This document shows, piece after piece, positions 22,963 through 34,384 of a stretch of 64,000 nucleotides of DNA (position 1 is its first letter; each line of letters begins with the position of its first letter). The translations under genes and the position numbers were made by a program. The DNA comes from Cyclospora cayetanensis (lineage: Eukaryota > Apicomplexa > Conoidasida > Eucoccidiorida > Eimeriidae): positions 682,001 through 746,000 of the forward strand of contig NW_020312036.1 in NCBI RefSeq assembly GCF_002999335.1, read 5' to 3'. The notes below the pieces were generated by a model, which did not search any database, was not told the origin of the DNA, and saw only the letters and a list, made by a program, of their open reading frames with translations.

Positions 22963-23764
22963 TTACGAAGCCTTCAACACTACGCTTTCAACAAAGCATG
23001 GGAGGGGGAAAAGAAAGACCCCCGGCCGCTCTGGCTGAGGATGATAAAGGGAGCTCGACTCTAACATGTCAGATAGCGTGGGAGACTCAACCTCCAACAT
23101 GAAATGGCACCTTCCTGCTTTCAACTGTCTGTCGGCATGAAACACGTGCGGTATGTGAAAACAGAATAGCCTAAGTTGAGGGACGAGGCTACTTGCTGCC
23201 TGGCTGAGGGAGAGGCTCACCTTGAGGGAACCTTTTTAAACCCTCAGCAGAGAAGTCCGCTTGGTGTGCAAGGGTTATGCGGTGGAAATGCATATAGGGA
23301 AGATAAAACTCCGGCTCCTCCTTCGAGAGCTGGCCGAGGACTTCGCAAGAAAAAGGATCTAAATCTGCAAATCGGCCTGCAGCAGGTGGAGTAGGCAGAG
23401 GCGGCAGGGTCGGCTCACCCCCATGGCATACGCACATGCCACTTAAGAAAGCTCTGTAATCTGTACTTCCATCACATTCCTGCCTGTGAGGCTCCCTGGG
23501 CTGCTGCTGCGGTTGCGCCGCGTAGCAGCTTGTTGCAGCGTCCCTCCTGTGACGCTCCACCTCCTCGCTACCAAAAACCAAGGTGTCTATCAATGCGTTG
23601 AGGGAGTCAATTATTATATTTCCTGTTGCAGTGGTGGGAGCGGGGGCTGTTTCTTTGTATTCTCTCAGTTCGACCTTACGTGGTCTCAGGGTGGCTCCCT
23701 GCTGGACCAGGAAAGGTGGTTCCCCCACCCGAGTTCCCTCCTCCATATGAAGGGCATCACTCAT
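22963..23764 (-). CDS. Uncharacterised two-exon protein with a Gln-rich segment
   Basis: Exon 1 runs from the ATG at 23764 down to 23221 and ends at a donor GTGAGC. Exon 2 runs from 23114 to the stop at 22963. They join in phase 1 and give 231 residues. The N-terminus (MSDALHMEEGTRVGEPPFLV) is hydrophilic. The middle has a short Gln/Pro run (AAQPQQQPREPHRQE). A more ordered part contains DLDPFSCEVLGQLSKEEPEF and YLPYMHFHRITLAHQADFS. The C-terminus is moderately hydrophobic (PGVFLFPLPCFVESVVL). No signal peptide or known motif is seen, and I do not recognise the family. Its 3' end faces the Cns1/TTC4-like gene (convergent). The phase-consistent intron and compositional order support a real gene. 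Confidence 0.5.
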
Positions 23765-25425
23765 TTCCAAGATATATGGCTGTAGTTAGGAGTTGTCAGA
23801 TAAGGGGTGGTGTGTGAGCGGCTGTGCCAAGGAAATGACCAGTGGTTTGCTCTTCTCAGAAGAAATACAGCGAAGTATCCGATGGGTGGAAGGGCTCATC
23901 ACAGGACAAGAGGCCCCTACAGGCCCTAATTCTACGGCAGCTTGACGAGTGCCTGCAGCACTGCATGAGTTGGGCGGAGCCACTGAACGCAGAGCGGTCT
24001 ACGCAAAGTAGCAATGAACGGTGCACGGGCATCGAGAGGAAGTAAAAGTTGTGGAATACAGCACAAGTCCGAGCTCATTTAAAAATCATAGCGGCAAACT
24101 GAAGTCTTACTTACAAGTGCAGGATGAAGATAAATTAATGTTCTGGCAATATGAGGGGTAGGCAATGCCTTCCGGCTAGTCTTCCGCCTCGTGCAGTCGA
24201 GTGACAGACGCGCCACCGTTGAGCGACATCATACAACGTCTGCAGATACCCTGAGTATTCCGTTTGTCATTCGATGTATAATTGCCGTTAGATGAGTGAG
24301 GCATTTGCTCATTTCGTGGTAACTGCTGCTGAAGGTGTAAAGGGGCGATCACACTTGCGGATCGTGTTGTTTTGGCAGCAGAAACGCATTATCCCAAGAA
24401 GTTTTTAACCAACTCACATCATAGCTTGTTATAAACGGATTTTATCTGCCCATTAAAGCTCTTAGCTAGTGGGCTTGCCTGCAAAAACCGAGAACTTTTG
24501 GAGTTCGACACTGTGTCAATTCGCGCATCTCATGATGCTTTCAATTTAGTGCCAAAAATGCGCGAGACGAGGGGATGTGCGTCATCTGAGGAGCCAAAGG
24601 GCAGGCATCTAGGAGTGTAAATCCTTGGAGTCGCCAAAGCATTCAAACTTTGTGAAACTTTGGGGCTACCCACTGACAAAAACAAGTTGGGTTGAAGAAA
24701 GGATCCAACTCCATGAAGAAAAACACATAATGGTGAAAATTGATCCCAAAGATGAGCTTTGTAGTGGCAGACAAGCACCTTTTTAATGGTGGACTTGAAA
24801 ACCTAGAATCGACATAATATCATCAGCTACTTCTCAAAATATTTTAATCCAAAGAAGGCTCTTGAACACGTATGGCTGAGACTTTCAATTATTGCGAACT
24901 ACACAGCTGCCAAAAGTTCTAAGATCAGAGTGGTTCTCCTTCGCACGCAATGATGATATGTTTTGGGCGAGTTTATCTCTAATGAAGCGCAGTTTCCTGC
25001 ATGCTTTTTCGCGAGGAGTTATGCTCTCTGTTTTCGATGCTATACCAACATATCAAACTTGATATGGGAGCTAGCGACGAGATGACCCGATATGTAAAGC
25101 TAGCTAAAACATGCTCAAGTACAAGTTCACGAAGAATACAATACCACACACGAATTCCTCGAATGCAGATAATAGGTCTATTATACAAGACCCGAGAGCT
25201 TAATAAACGTGGCACTAGGCGTGTACGAGTATCTATTGCAATTATCTGACTGGCATGAATGTTCTCCTCAATTCCAGGTGGCTGCATATACAGTTGAAAC
25301 TGGCTGAGGCGGGGAGCCGTGGAGAATTTATTGATTCTTATTGACAGACCATAACATTGGTCAGTGAGTACCTGTACATTATTGCATTCAAATAATTATT
25401 TCCTGATATATGCCCTTGAGTAAAC
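23765..25425. other. Mostly non-coding; one possible short exon
   Basis: At 23836 a plus-strand ATG opens 36 codons (MTSGLLFSEEIQRSIRWVEG) that look protein-like, and an overlapping frame continues to 24045. The gene, if real, is not defined. From 24050 to 25425 only short frames occur. Confidence 0.35.
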
Positions 25426-28400
25426 ATGGAAGGTCATTTTCACTTTAGAGCGAATTTTCAACCCCCCTGGCAAAAGCGGATAGATTCCTATAAGACTGGA
25501 AAACTGACACTAGAGAGTCGTAGCCCTGTTGGAATGAAGCGCGCATTCACAACTACGGCCACTGACCAAGGCAACAATCCACGAACTGACGCCCCGAAGC
25601 TTCGAGAGGATATGTGTGAATCGAAAGAAACCAGTGCTAACACCGCTCAAATAGTCACGTCGTCTTGCTACAAAGAAGAAAGCATGCAACATTACTCAGC
25701 TCCAAAGCTACCCGCTTGCTATGCCATCAGCTTTGCAAACAAAAACCAGCCTCAGGTCACCCCTTATAAGGTTCTGTACTGCAAACGCTCCCTGAAAAAG
25801 CACAAGACATACCAGTACGTGCATTGTCAGTTCCTTCTTCGTATCTGCAGCCAAACCAGCCGCAACTGTTAGTGACGGGATACTGCTCTCAAAGCCTCTC
25901 CATTCAATTCTTCTGAATGATTGGGTAAACAAAAAGCTCAGTCAAAATCGCAGAAATACTGCAACAGAAATATTTTGGATTCCAGGGCGCACCTGTTACG
26001 AAATCTCAGTTGCGGATATCAGCAGCTCCGCCATACAAAGATTCAGACACTTTTAGTGAGTCCCATTGTGTTTGCTGGTGGCGACAAATACCCCAGCATC
26101 TCTTCTTGAACGTGTTGGCAGCTATTGGGGGATTTCAAGGAGAAATATGCAGCTCCCCTCTTGCGCCGGAGGACTTTGTCAGTGGCCGTTGTTTTCTTCA
26201 ACCCTCCGCAAGAACGATGAATGCGGAGGCCTTAGCTTTGTCGACACCTCGCAGAACAAGTGGTACCCAGGTTCCTGGGTTTTGCCAGCAAGGCCAAACC
26301 CCAAGCTGCGAAAACGAGCCCGTAGATGCTCGCGTGGGAGAAGGGGGTGCGAGCGTTCTTTTCTATGAACACTATGATTCTGGGCCTAACGACTGGCAAT
26401 GTGAAGCGCCACGGAAAGCATCTGAGGGGAGCAACGCTGTTGCATCCAGCGGGCTTGTGCCACTAGGTGAAGACTTTATCGACAAAAAACTCAGACCCCA
26501 CCAAAAGATGGGACTTCACTGGATGCACTCTCGCATTGCAGCTGGTGGGGGTTGCATTCTAGCAGATACGATGGGCTTGGGGAAGACTCTGCAGGCCCTG
26601 GCTCTTCTATGGTCTCTGCTAAGGGAACATGTCGTGCAACACAATGCTGCTCCTTTCAAAACTCTCATTGTCTGCCCCACGAGCTTGAAAACGAACTGGA
26701 GGACGGGTCTGTCTGCCATTCATGAACCATTTTGCACATGCACATCCAGGAATGCACATATGCAGAGTTCAAAAAATGGCTTGGAAACAGAATCGATCCC
26801 TTGGTAGCATGTGGTGATATTCGGCAGGTCTCTGAAGTGATCCAGACCTTTACCTGTTCAAAACGAGATCAAACATTGATTGCCTCGTATGATGACATCC
26901 GGTAGGCCTTGCAGCACATCGCAAAAACACTGTTTAAGGGGGCTTTTATCCGCTTAAACTTGTTTCACAGAAGAGTGGACGTTCCCTGCAGCATTGAATT
27001 TTTGGTGTGCGACGAGGGGCATCGGCTACGCTCTTTGCGATCTCAGACCTACATGCAGCTACAAAAGATACGCAGTCGACGCCGTTTACTGCTTTCAGGT
27101 AATCGTGAACCCACAAAAGCCCAGCCGTCGTGTCATATGGACAGTCTTTTAGGAACACCTCTCCAAAACAATCTGGTAAAAAATAATACTACTCTGGTTC
27201 AGTTCAGCAGCAGACCTGTCCCTCCCATTCTTAGGAAGAGTTGTACAGCTGTTGCCATTTTGTTTGCCCAGGGACTTTGCCGAACGAAAAAACCTTCAAA
27301 AAAGTATTTCTTGAGCCAATTATCCGAGGCTGTCGGCCTGAGGCTACGGAAACTGAAGTTATTATTGGTTTGCACCGTACAAATTGGGGGAATGGTGAGA
27401 GTTCTGCTTAATACAGCTTTATTGCAGCAAGGCAGAGGGAAGCGGAGCTGATGAGCAACATTGTACGACACATCAAATGCACAGAGTTTTACACAGCGTT
27501 CGTGACTAGATGCAACTCTATTTTTCTCAGTCTCATTTCATGTTAAGGAGAACGTCTGAGGTATTGGAGCAACTGCGTGAGTTTGCCATTCAGGTTTCTT
27601 GTTATGCAAAAGTTCAGGACCACTTTTAGTCCCCCGGAAACGTGTGGTGACTGTGCATGTAGAGCTGTCCCCAATGCACAAGCTTGCTTACAATGACTTC
27701 TGCAAGGAATGCCTTACGCGCCTGGAAGTAGCAAAGACGGACTGCCTTGGCATACTGACGACTTTGCGGTATGACAAAGTGTCACAAGGGCCGACCGTGA
27801 AAGCGTGTCAACCTGGCTGCCTTTTCCAGCCGCCTTGTGAACGTTCCGGAGATGTTCGTGACTGATCAATTCGCCTCTCGTGAACTTCTTAAAAATGGAA
27901 TTCAAGACGAAGAAGACGCAGAGCTTAGTGAGCAGAACATAGCTCTAAGAGGCATTCTACAACCGTCAACCCATCCTGGGTACGCGAGCTCAAGCGCATC
28001 TCCCTTGTACTATCTCTAATAGGCTTTTAGCCTACAGAAGCAGTCCAATAAGATGGCTGTCTTGATGCATATTCTCTATAAACTTCAAGAGGACCTGCCT
28101 GGAAAGGTAGTGCACCTAGATAGCCCACATTGGCCTTCGAAAGCTCCACCTGCTATTTATTCAGGCGGTTATTGTGAGTAATTCGACAGCGGTCCTGGAC
28201 AAAGTGGAGTCGCTGATAAAAAAGGAAACGTGGTCGTTTCTGCGTCTTGACGGCTCTACACCACAGCCTCTAAGGGGAAGCATAGTCGATAAATTCAACA
28301 CGGATTTAGTTACCCGGGTGTTTTTGCTGTCTTCTAAGGCAGGTGGAACTGGTCTCAATCTTACAGGGGCAAATCGCTTGATTCATATGGATCCTGACTG

Positions 28401-29057
28401 GTAAGACATAGGTTATGTACTCCCATAGATACAGGCATACGCAACGTGCTGCTTAGGAACCCCGCCAACGACCAGCAGGTGTCCAAAACAGCACCTAGCG
28501 CAAGAGCGCTCAATTTCAGTTAATTTTTGCCATTAGGCTTTGGCGCGAATCTGGAGGGATGGGCAAGTGATGCCAGTTTACATATACAGATTTGTCGGGG
28601 CGGAGACGGTTGAGGTGCAGATCATGAAACGGCAGTTGTTTAAAAGTTCACTGGCAAAGGTAACGAATGGATGCCACCTTTTTTCATAGCTGGCGGGACA
28701 AGGAGCCGCACAGACGTTTGTGGATGGAAAGGGAGGAACCAAAGGGCAGTGGCTAGCTGGACACTTAGCTGACCTGCTCAGACCAATTGGAGGTACACTT
28801 GCTACACATGCTTGTTCAGTACCCACTTATTATATAGCCCCTCAGAATTTGTCAGCAATGCGGATGATAACAGCAAGCTTATAGGGGCTTTTACTCCAGG
28901 AAGTGGCACTCTTCCCGTGTGGCTAGATGGCTTTCATCTTTCCTGGGACGTGCCGATTATCAGAAGAATTGAACTGGAGGTAACCGGGCTTGTTCCTACC
29001 ATCCTGGCTTTCGCACTCAATATGATGCTAGGAGGATACTCAGTGCATCAATGCTGA
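25426..29057 (+). CDS. RAD54: RAD54-family SNF2 ATPase (homologous recombination), many exons
   Basis: RAD54 proteins are double-stranded-DNA translocases that work with RAD51 in recombination in the nucleus. The first exon carries KVLYCKRSLKKHKTYQ and a later one DFVSGRCFL, both RAD54/RAD54B N-terminal landmarks. The helicase domain has KLRPHQKMGLHWM, Walker A ADTMGLGKTLQ (Thr where Glu is usual), TLIVCPTSLKTNW and the DEGHRL box. Next come LLLSG/TPLQNNL across a small intron, FMLRRTSEVLEQL, VVTVHVELSPMHKLAYNDF, the motif V segment SSKAGGTGLNLTGANRL, and motif VI ARIWRDGQ. Several introns close in phase, including a 22-base exon at 28457-28478 encoding NPANDQQ, then 28537-28659, 28690-28792 and 28846-28979 or beyond. 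The 3' end is uncertain and is set at the stop after 29030. An in-frame TAG at 26903-26905 interrupts the conserved run YDDIR/ALQHIAKTLFKG, so either an intron removes this part or the gene is broken. Confidence 0.8.
28457..28478 (+). other. 22-base microexon of the RAD54 gene
   Basis: Flanked by CTTAG and GTGTCC. It completes the Trp codon of DPDW left by the donor at 28401 and encodes NPANDQQ, the conserved RAD54 segment between motifs V and VI. Phase is kept on both sides. Confidence 0.8.
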
Positions 29058-29603
29058 CTCAGCGAAATGATATAAAGCACATTTTTCCTACCTGCTCCCC
29101 AGTTTTTCTCGAATGTTTGCAACAGCAATCGCTGCGGCGATTACCTAAAACTGGTAGACCAACCGGTTTCATTACTGTATTGTCAAAAAGGATACGTTTC
29201 TAGTGTGACCTTTTGCACTTTAAAGGAGTTAGTACGGATGGCTTTATCGGCGCCACTCTTAATGGCAGTCGACTCAGCTAGACTTTGACGGGCCACCGTC
29301 CCTTTCTGGTAATAACACTAGAAGGCGCCTCAGGCTTCACCATCCTTAGAGAAGCTGATGGTCATCATCTCTAGGGTCATGGTAGCACTCAAGCTGGAAA
29401 GGAGTTGCTGCAGCAACACTGTTCATGTCGAAGATCTTGGCAGCATGCGCAGAGCCACGTGGCGTCAAGGCCTGCCAAAAGTCGGCAAGCACATGGAAAT
29501 GCCTCTGGCCCATCTATGCGACTATTTGCTGAAGTTACAGCTTGCTATGGTCCCCATTTCTAAGGATGCCAATCGCTGCTTACGCGTTGTTTCGAAAGAT
29601 CCT
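29058..29603. other. Intergenic between RAD54 and the thioredoxin gene
   Basis: The two genes converge here. Open frames at 29358-29741 plus are the antisense of the thioredoxin gene or random. Confidence 0.5.
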
Positions 29604-29984
29604 TCACGAGATATCAGGGAGGTCGCTTGTTTCGCTAGTCGGAGCCAGTTCTTCTATTTTCTGCTTCAGCAGAGGCGCATTAGCCCCAGTAATGCTTTCG
29701 AGAACAGCCCCATTTTTATAGAGAAGAAATTTTGGAATTGAGGTGGCACCAGGTGTGGCGAGTTCAGGCACAAGAGCTGCATCAGCTGTCAAATAGCAAC
29801 ACCTGTCCGAGAAGTTGTCCATTGAGTCTGCAAGAGCTTTGACGGTGGGTATCACCGCGTTGCAGGGCCCGCACCATGCGGAGTAGACGTCGACGATAAA
29901 CAATCTGGGATCATTGGGGGACTTAACCACCTCTTTGAAATGAAGCTCGTCAGCAATTTGGATTCGTTCCAGTCTATCCGCCAT
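29604..29984 (-). CDS. Thioredoxin of the flagellar/dynein-associated type, single exon
   Basis: A complete 126-residue thioredoxin fold. FIVDVYSAWCGPC places the redox-active WCGPC at residues 37-41, and ATSIPKFLLYKNG carries the cis-proline. The sequence VDVYxxWCGPC and the long C-terminal helix (NAPLLKQKIEELAP) resemble the thioredoxin domain of NME8/NME9 (TXNDC3/TXNDC6) and the Chlamydomonas outer-arm dynein light chains LC3/LC5 more than general cytosolic thioredoxin. No signal or transit peptide is seen. The start is the first ATG, about 395 bases from the divergent MDH1B-like gene. Thioredoxin identity is secure; the ciliary link is an inference from motif style and neighbour. Confidence 0.8.
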   Translation of the reverse strand: MADRLERIQIADELHFKEVVKSPNDPRLFIVDVYSAWCGPCNAVIPTVKALADSMDNFSDRCCYLTADAALVPELATPGATSIPKFLLYKNGAVLESITGANAPLLKQKIEELAPTSETSDLPDIS

Positions 29985-30379
29985 TTGGAACTAAAAACTG
30001 CAAAATATATACAGAAGCTCTCAAGATGTCTGGACCCCCCGAGCAAACATGGGGTAGCTGAAAGTACCCACAGATCTCCGTTCTGCCCTGCACTTTGAGG
30101 GATGTCTTTAGAACCGTAGAATCAGGCTTGAATCATGACGGAAAACTCTTGTTTCTTTGCGAAAATACAAATAAACCACCCTCCAGCGCTCCGAACAAGC
30201 GCCTAGTTGAGCCTCGGTGCGTCTGCCCTCTAGCAGGTGACCTCAAGCCCCTACTGCTCTTTGCCATATCCATCTTCCTCCACAAAAGCGTCCCTTTAGT
30301 CGCTTAAGTTATGCCCCATGCTATAATATTCACTCTCAATCAGCCACGACGGCCAACACATTTCCCTGTCCCTCCGCAG
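29985..30379. promoter_or_regulatory. Shared divergent intergenic region
   Basis: This segment of about 395 bases separates the start codons of the thioredoxin gene (-) and the MDH1B-like gene (+). It should hold both promoters. No specific motif was identified. Confidence 0.4.
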
Positions 30380-31716
30380 ATGTCAATTTTCATTGTGGAG
30401 GGGCGATGCGACTGTGCGCGACTCGCGCGCTGTCAGTTGCTGTCTGAAAGACTCTCGGCGCTTATCCCCTCGGTTTCAGTAAAATTTTACCTCTTTGAGC
30501 CTGAAGCGTACCTTGAGCGACTCAAATGCATTGCGCGGAGCTTCCCTTCCTGCGGTTAGTCGCCATCCCTGCCTACACACAGAGCTATTCAGTGTTTGTC
30601 CCCTAATGTTTTTGAGCATTAAGGACAAGACTCAAAGGCAGCACGTCTTGTTCCTAGCCACGATATACATGGGGAAAAGGCGCACAGATGAGGGATCCAC
30701 AACCCCGAAGGGAAAATACCTTGGGCGTGTGTGCAGACCAAACAGATAATTCAGGCGCGCCAGTAATATATACGGCTGACGGACAATTTTTGGGGGACGA
30801 TAAAGCTTTCATCCGTTTTGTGACAGATAAATACAAAATAGAGGAGGCAGAGCCTGACCTAGAGGGTGATGCGATGCAAGTGGCCTTGCAAGGTTCAGTC
30901 GATTTCAACACTGCAGAACTGCGCCGCAAAAAACATTTGCAGTCCAACGGAATGCCTATAAAAGATCAGGCAGAGGCGATTACTGAGGCACTCGCTGCCG
31001 CCTCGCTTATGAAGCCAATTTTACCAGTTCACGCGCCTTTACAAGACGGGGGTGACCCACCGCAGACAGGGTGCCTTCAGCGAGAAAAAGGTACCCCTGT
31101 TCATGGCTTCAAGCTGATACCCGACATTCGTTTTGCGCAGGCTGTAGATGGCGGCTCTCACTTTACCGTTTGGAGCTCTGTTTTTTCTCACAAGAGGAGT
31201 AAAATAGGCAGCAACTGTGTACAGAAGCAGAGTGAAATGGTGCCGGGGAGCTTGCTCCTAGACGCAACTATCCCTCTAGGCTCTGTTGGGAGTGCCTGCG
31301 AATTCCGCCTGCTGGTGCACGATGAGCCTCTGTCCCGAAACCAAATGGCCCTTGTGCCTTGCAAGTGTCTTCGCCAGACGCTTCGGCTTTGCAAACCACA
31401 AATAAAAGTGATTGCTCTTGTTGCTGGTAACTACCCCGACCCTTTGGCAGTGGCCGCACAGTGTACATTGGCCGACGCATTTAGCCCCCAAGAGGGGCAT
31501 ACGAAGATTTTGTCGGTGGTCACGCTGTGTTTTCATTATGCCACAGAGCCGCAGTTGGAGACCCTCCTATGTGACGTCGCGATCAGGTGCCAGAATATGT
31601 CTAAAACTGTGTCATGGTTCTTTCGAGATGAGCTGTTAGGCGACTCTCTCCCTGATGGTATACACAAATTGCAAGCCGGAAAGCTGCTGAGTGAGATGCA
31701 CCATTGCGACAGATAG
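30380..31716 (+). CDS. MDH1B-like protein (malate dehydrogenase-like, cilium-associated family), two exons
   Basis: Exon 1 (30380-30554) and exon 2 (30737-31716) join in phase 1 to give 384 residues. The N-terminus (MSIFIVEGRCDCARLARCQL, then SGAPVIYTADGQFLGDDKAF) aligns with the characteristic N-terminal domain of MDH1B (KFVIAGRADCPYYAKTELV, then [20 protein letters not shown]). That domain precedes a degenerate malate-dehydrogenase fold. The C-terminal half has IKVIALVAGNYPDPLAVAAQ, resembling the MDH strand-helix unit that normally carries NPA/T. The catalytic Arg/His motifs of active MDH are not visible, so activity is doubtful. Human MDH1B is longer (518 residues). Phylogenetic co-occurrence of this family with cilia is the basis for the ciliary label. 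Divergent from the thioredoxin gene. Confidence 0.55.
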
Positions 31717-32159
31717 GCTGAGAATCTGGCTAAGGCCTATGTACCCCGCAATCTCCGAAGTTGATTGAGGTGCATGCGTGATCTCGAGACAGAAGAGCCG
31801 CATAAACTACGAGGCCTTTTAAAGACCCTCCCTGCAGAGTGTCTGGTTTTCTGCGGCTTCCCTTCCTGCCTTGTAAGGCGTTACTCGTTTCTGTAACCGC
31901 TTCTCCTGTTTGAAATTATCCCTTTCTTATTCCTCGCGTTTATGTTCTAGTTACAACTATGAATCACCGGGGTAACTCTCTGCAGTACTGATATTCGCAT
32001 GTGCCTCTACGCTGCATACGAGTATACACAACTGGCAACCATGGTGGTTGTGCTTGTATACTACGGTCGGGGAAGAGATCGAGGCAATGAAAGCTGGATG
32101 AAAGCAAACAGGATATTCAGTGCTGGAGCGGACCGCAGGAAGAGAGTCAGGCTCTGCAG
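31717..32159. other. No clear gene; possible upstream exon of the next gene
   Basis: A frame at 31999-32217 is open but unremarkable. The next supported exon begins at 32160 after CTCTGCAG. Confidence 0.35.
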
Positions 32160-34384
32160 GTGGCAGAACTCACCGTGGATATATGTCTTATCCTCGGAGA
32201 CTTTGATAAGATTCTAGAAGGGACGAAACAGGCCCTCATTGCTCTTGGATGCTTGGCAAGACAGCTTCAGATAGACACCCTAGACCTTGCGCAGGTAAAC
32301 AACCTCTGCCACCATGGTACACCACGCGATGATGAATACGATGGAATTTTCCCTCAGCTGGAGAACAGCCACTAAACGTACTCTCGCCGTACAAAATGTA
32401 AATACTTGTGACTAAGTCCTCCCTCCAGAGGAAGTAGTTATAGAGGTAACGAGCTGGGACTTGCTATAGTTTGAATTTTTCTAAAGAAGCAAGGCAGGCG
32501 GCTGCCCTTTTGACGCGATGCTTTCGCAGTAGCATGAGTGCTCTATTGTGAAGCCGATGGTAATTCGCGGTTTCGCGCTGGCTTATGTGCAGATCGCCGC
32601 TGCTGTCAGCGGTGAAGTGCAGGACTGCCTTTCGCAAACACATGAAGGACACAATCTGCAGGTCTTCAGGCGTCATGACAAGCGGCTACCTAGGACTCCT
32701 GACACACGAGACTGGTGCTCAAGAAAAGATTAAGCCCTTACCTGCCATCACCCTATCTTAACGCCTAGGTCCTAGTCACTGCAAATGCTGCACAGAGAGC
32801 CATGGGAAGTCTCCAGAGGATGTGCTGCTACACAGGGCGGCAGTTAACGAAGTGTTAGGGGCCTTGCAAGGCCTCGTGACTTTCCAACTATATCCTTCAA
32901 ACTGGCCAGACACACGCAGGCCCCTCGACACCCACTTCCAGGTTATAAAATGAGACACTGAGACACTGCTTGCAATTTTACCATCCCCCGCAAATACCCA
33001 ACTATAAATAAACGAGACTTTCCAAAATACGAGTTTAGATTTGGGTCTGGAAGAACAGACGCAGCGTGGTGCTATCCCCTCATAGGCCAGTCTTTCTAGT
33101 AAATTTCAAGTTTTTCTGGTTTGGCCTCAGCTGTTTCCCTTTCCTGTGGGGACAACAGAAGCAGACTGCCCAGTGCGAGAGTTCAGATTCGAGTATCTAA
33201 TCAGGAAAGCCCTCGATAAAGAGACCCGTCAGTCATGTGCAACACTATACTTTCCCTCGTTCCACCTGTCTTGCTCATGGAGAAGCAGCCGCGCTCACCG
33301 CTTAGCACAAATATTTTATATCTAGTCAAGTGTGATTGAGCCAAATGCAAAACTACATCCCGTTACGAGGTACTTGGTGGTGACAAATTGACAGGGACTC
33401 AGAGAGGCAGGAAAGAACACGACAATAGGAGAAACGGATGACAGGCTACTGGCGCTGTACAAAAGGTGGGGGCTTTTCTGTGCCTGTCTTCAGCTTTTGT
33501 GAGGGAGCTGCCATTTCTTCATTGTCTTGTCCGCGTTCGATCAAAAGACCCCTCGGCTAACGGTTTGGACGGCCCTCCTTCGGGGGACCACAAGGACAGC
33601 GACTCCCTAAATTTTGCCAAAGCTTATGCGCAAGCCATCCATGTGGGTGTAGCACACTAAAAACACGCTGCGATGCTTCAAGGTTGATCGTTGAAGCACT
33701 TTAGAAGTAGCTATTGCAGCAAGGGCCTTTGGAGCTTTGTTAGGGATGCCTGCCTGGCAGTGGCGGCAAAAGTTCGTGGGAGGGGGACTCATGAGGCTTT
33801 GGTCATCTTGCCAACTGTCGCGTGAAGTAGTCCTCTTGTAGATCATTGCACAATTCCAACAATAACAAATGCTCAACTCCCGTTCACTACATAAATGGGT
33901 GTGCTGTCTGTTGCGTGCGTGCGTTTCATGGGAGCTCTGTTGTTCCGCATGCATGCTGTCGCTGCAGATAATAAATGCAATACCAGATCACTCCGTAGAT
34001 TTGAGTACCGCGGCCCAGAGCCTGGTGCTAGGCCCCAACTTTCTCCTCCTGGTGCCCCATCCCTCCCTCTCTACAAAACACACACATATCCTGGATGATA
34101 GGTGCTCATTGCTTCATGCAGTATGGAGAGAATGGCCGCTGCCGCATCCCTTGGGCTTTGCGGGGGGTCCCATCCTCTTACCCAGTTCGCGCAAGGCTTG
34201 GATGGACGACGAGGACCCCCGTAAAACGCAGGCAGTGGCCTTCCTTCCTGTAGATGTAGTCAAGGAAGACAACGAGGAATTGGCAATCGTTGAAGGAGCA
34301 ACGGACAAACCACTAGCAATTCTCGCGCTCTCCTGCTGCTGCTGGCAACAACCAGCCTCACAAATGCAGCATGCAATGCCATAA
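32160..34384 (+). CDS. Uncharacterised multi-exon gene (exons only partly defined)
   Basis: Four open pieces look like exons of one plus-strand gene. Exon A (32160-32294) encodes VAELTVDICLILGDFDKILE...LDLAQ, an amphipathic helical segment, between TGCAG and GTAAAC. Exon B (32798-32941) encodes SHGKSPEDVLLHRAAVNEVL...DTHFQ before GTTATA. A piece ending at 33651 encodes KDPSANGLDGPP and LNFAKAYAQAIH before GTGGGT. The last exon (33968-34384) begins IINAIPDHSVDLSTAAQSLV, contains DEDPRKTQAVAFLPVDVVKE, and ends with a Cys/Gln-rich tail and a stop. A, B and the last exon are all phase 0. I do not recognise the protein, and upstream exons with the start codon were not found. There is no signal peptide in what is visible. 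Confidence 0.35.

Noticed and set aside
32464..32676. Minus-strand 70-codon frame with a helical, Lys/Arg-rich pattern reminiscent of ESCRT-III helix 1 (LLRKHRVKRAAACLASLEKF).
   Set aside because: No adjoining exon on the minus strand continues an ESCRT-III protein, and plus-strand exons lie on both sides. The resemblance is short and may be chance.
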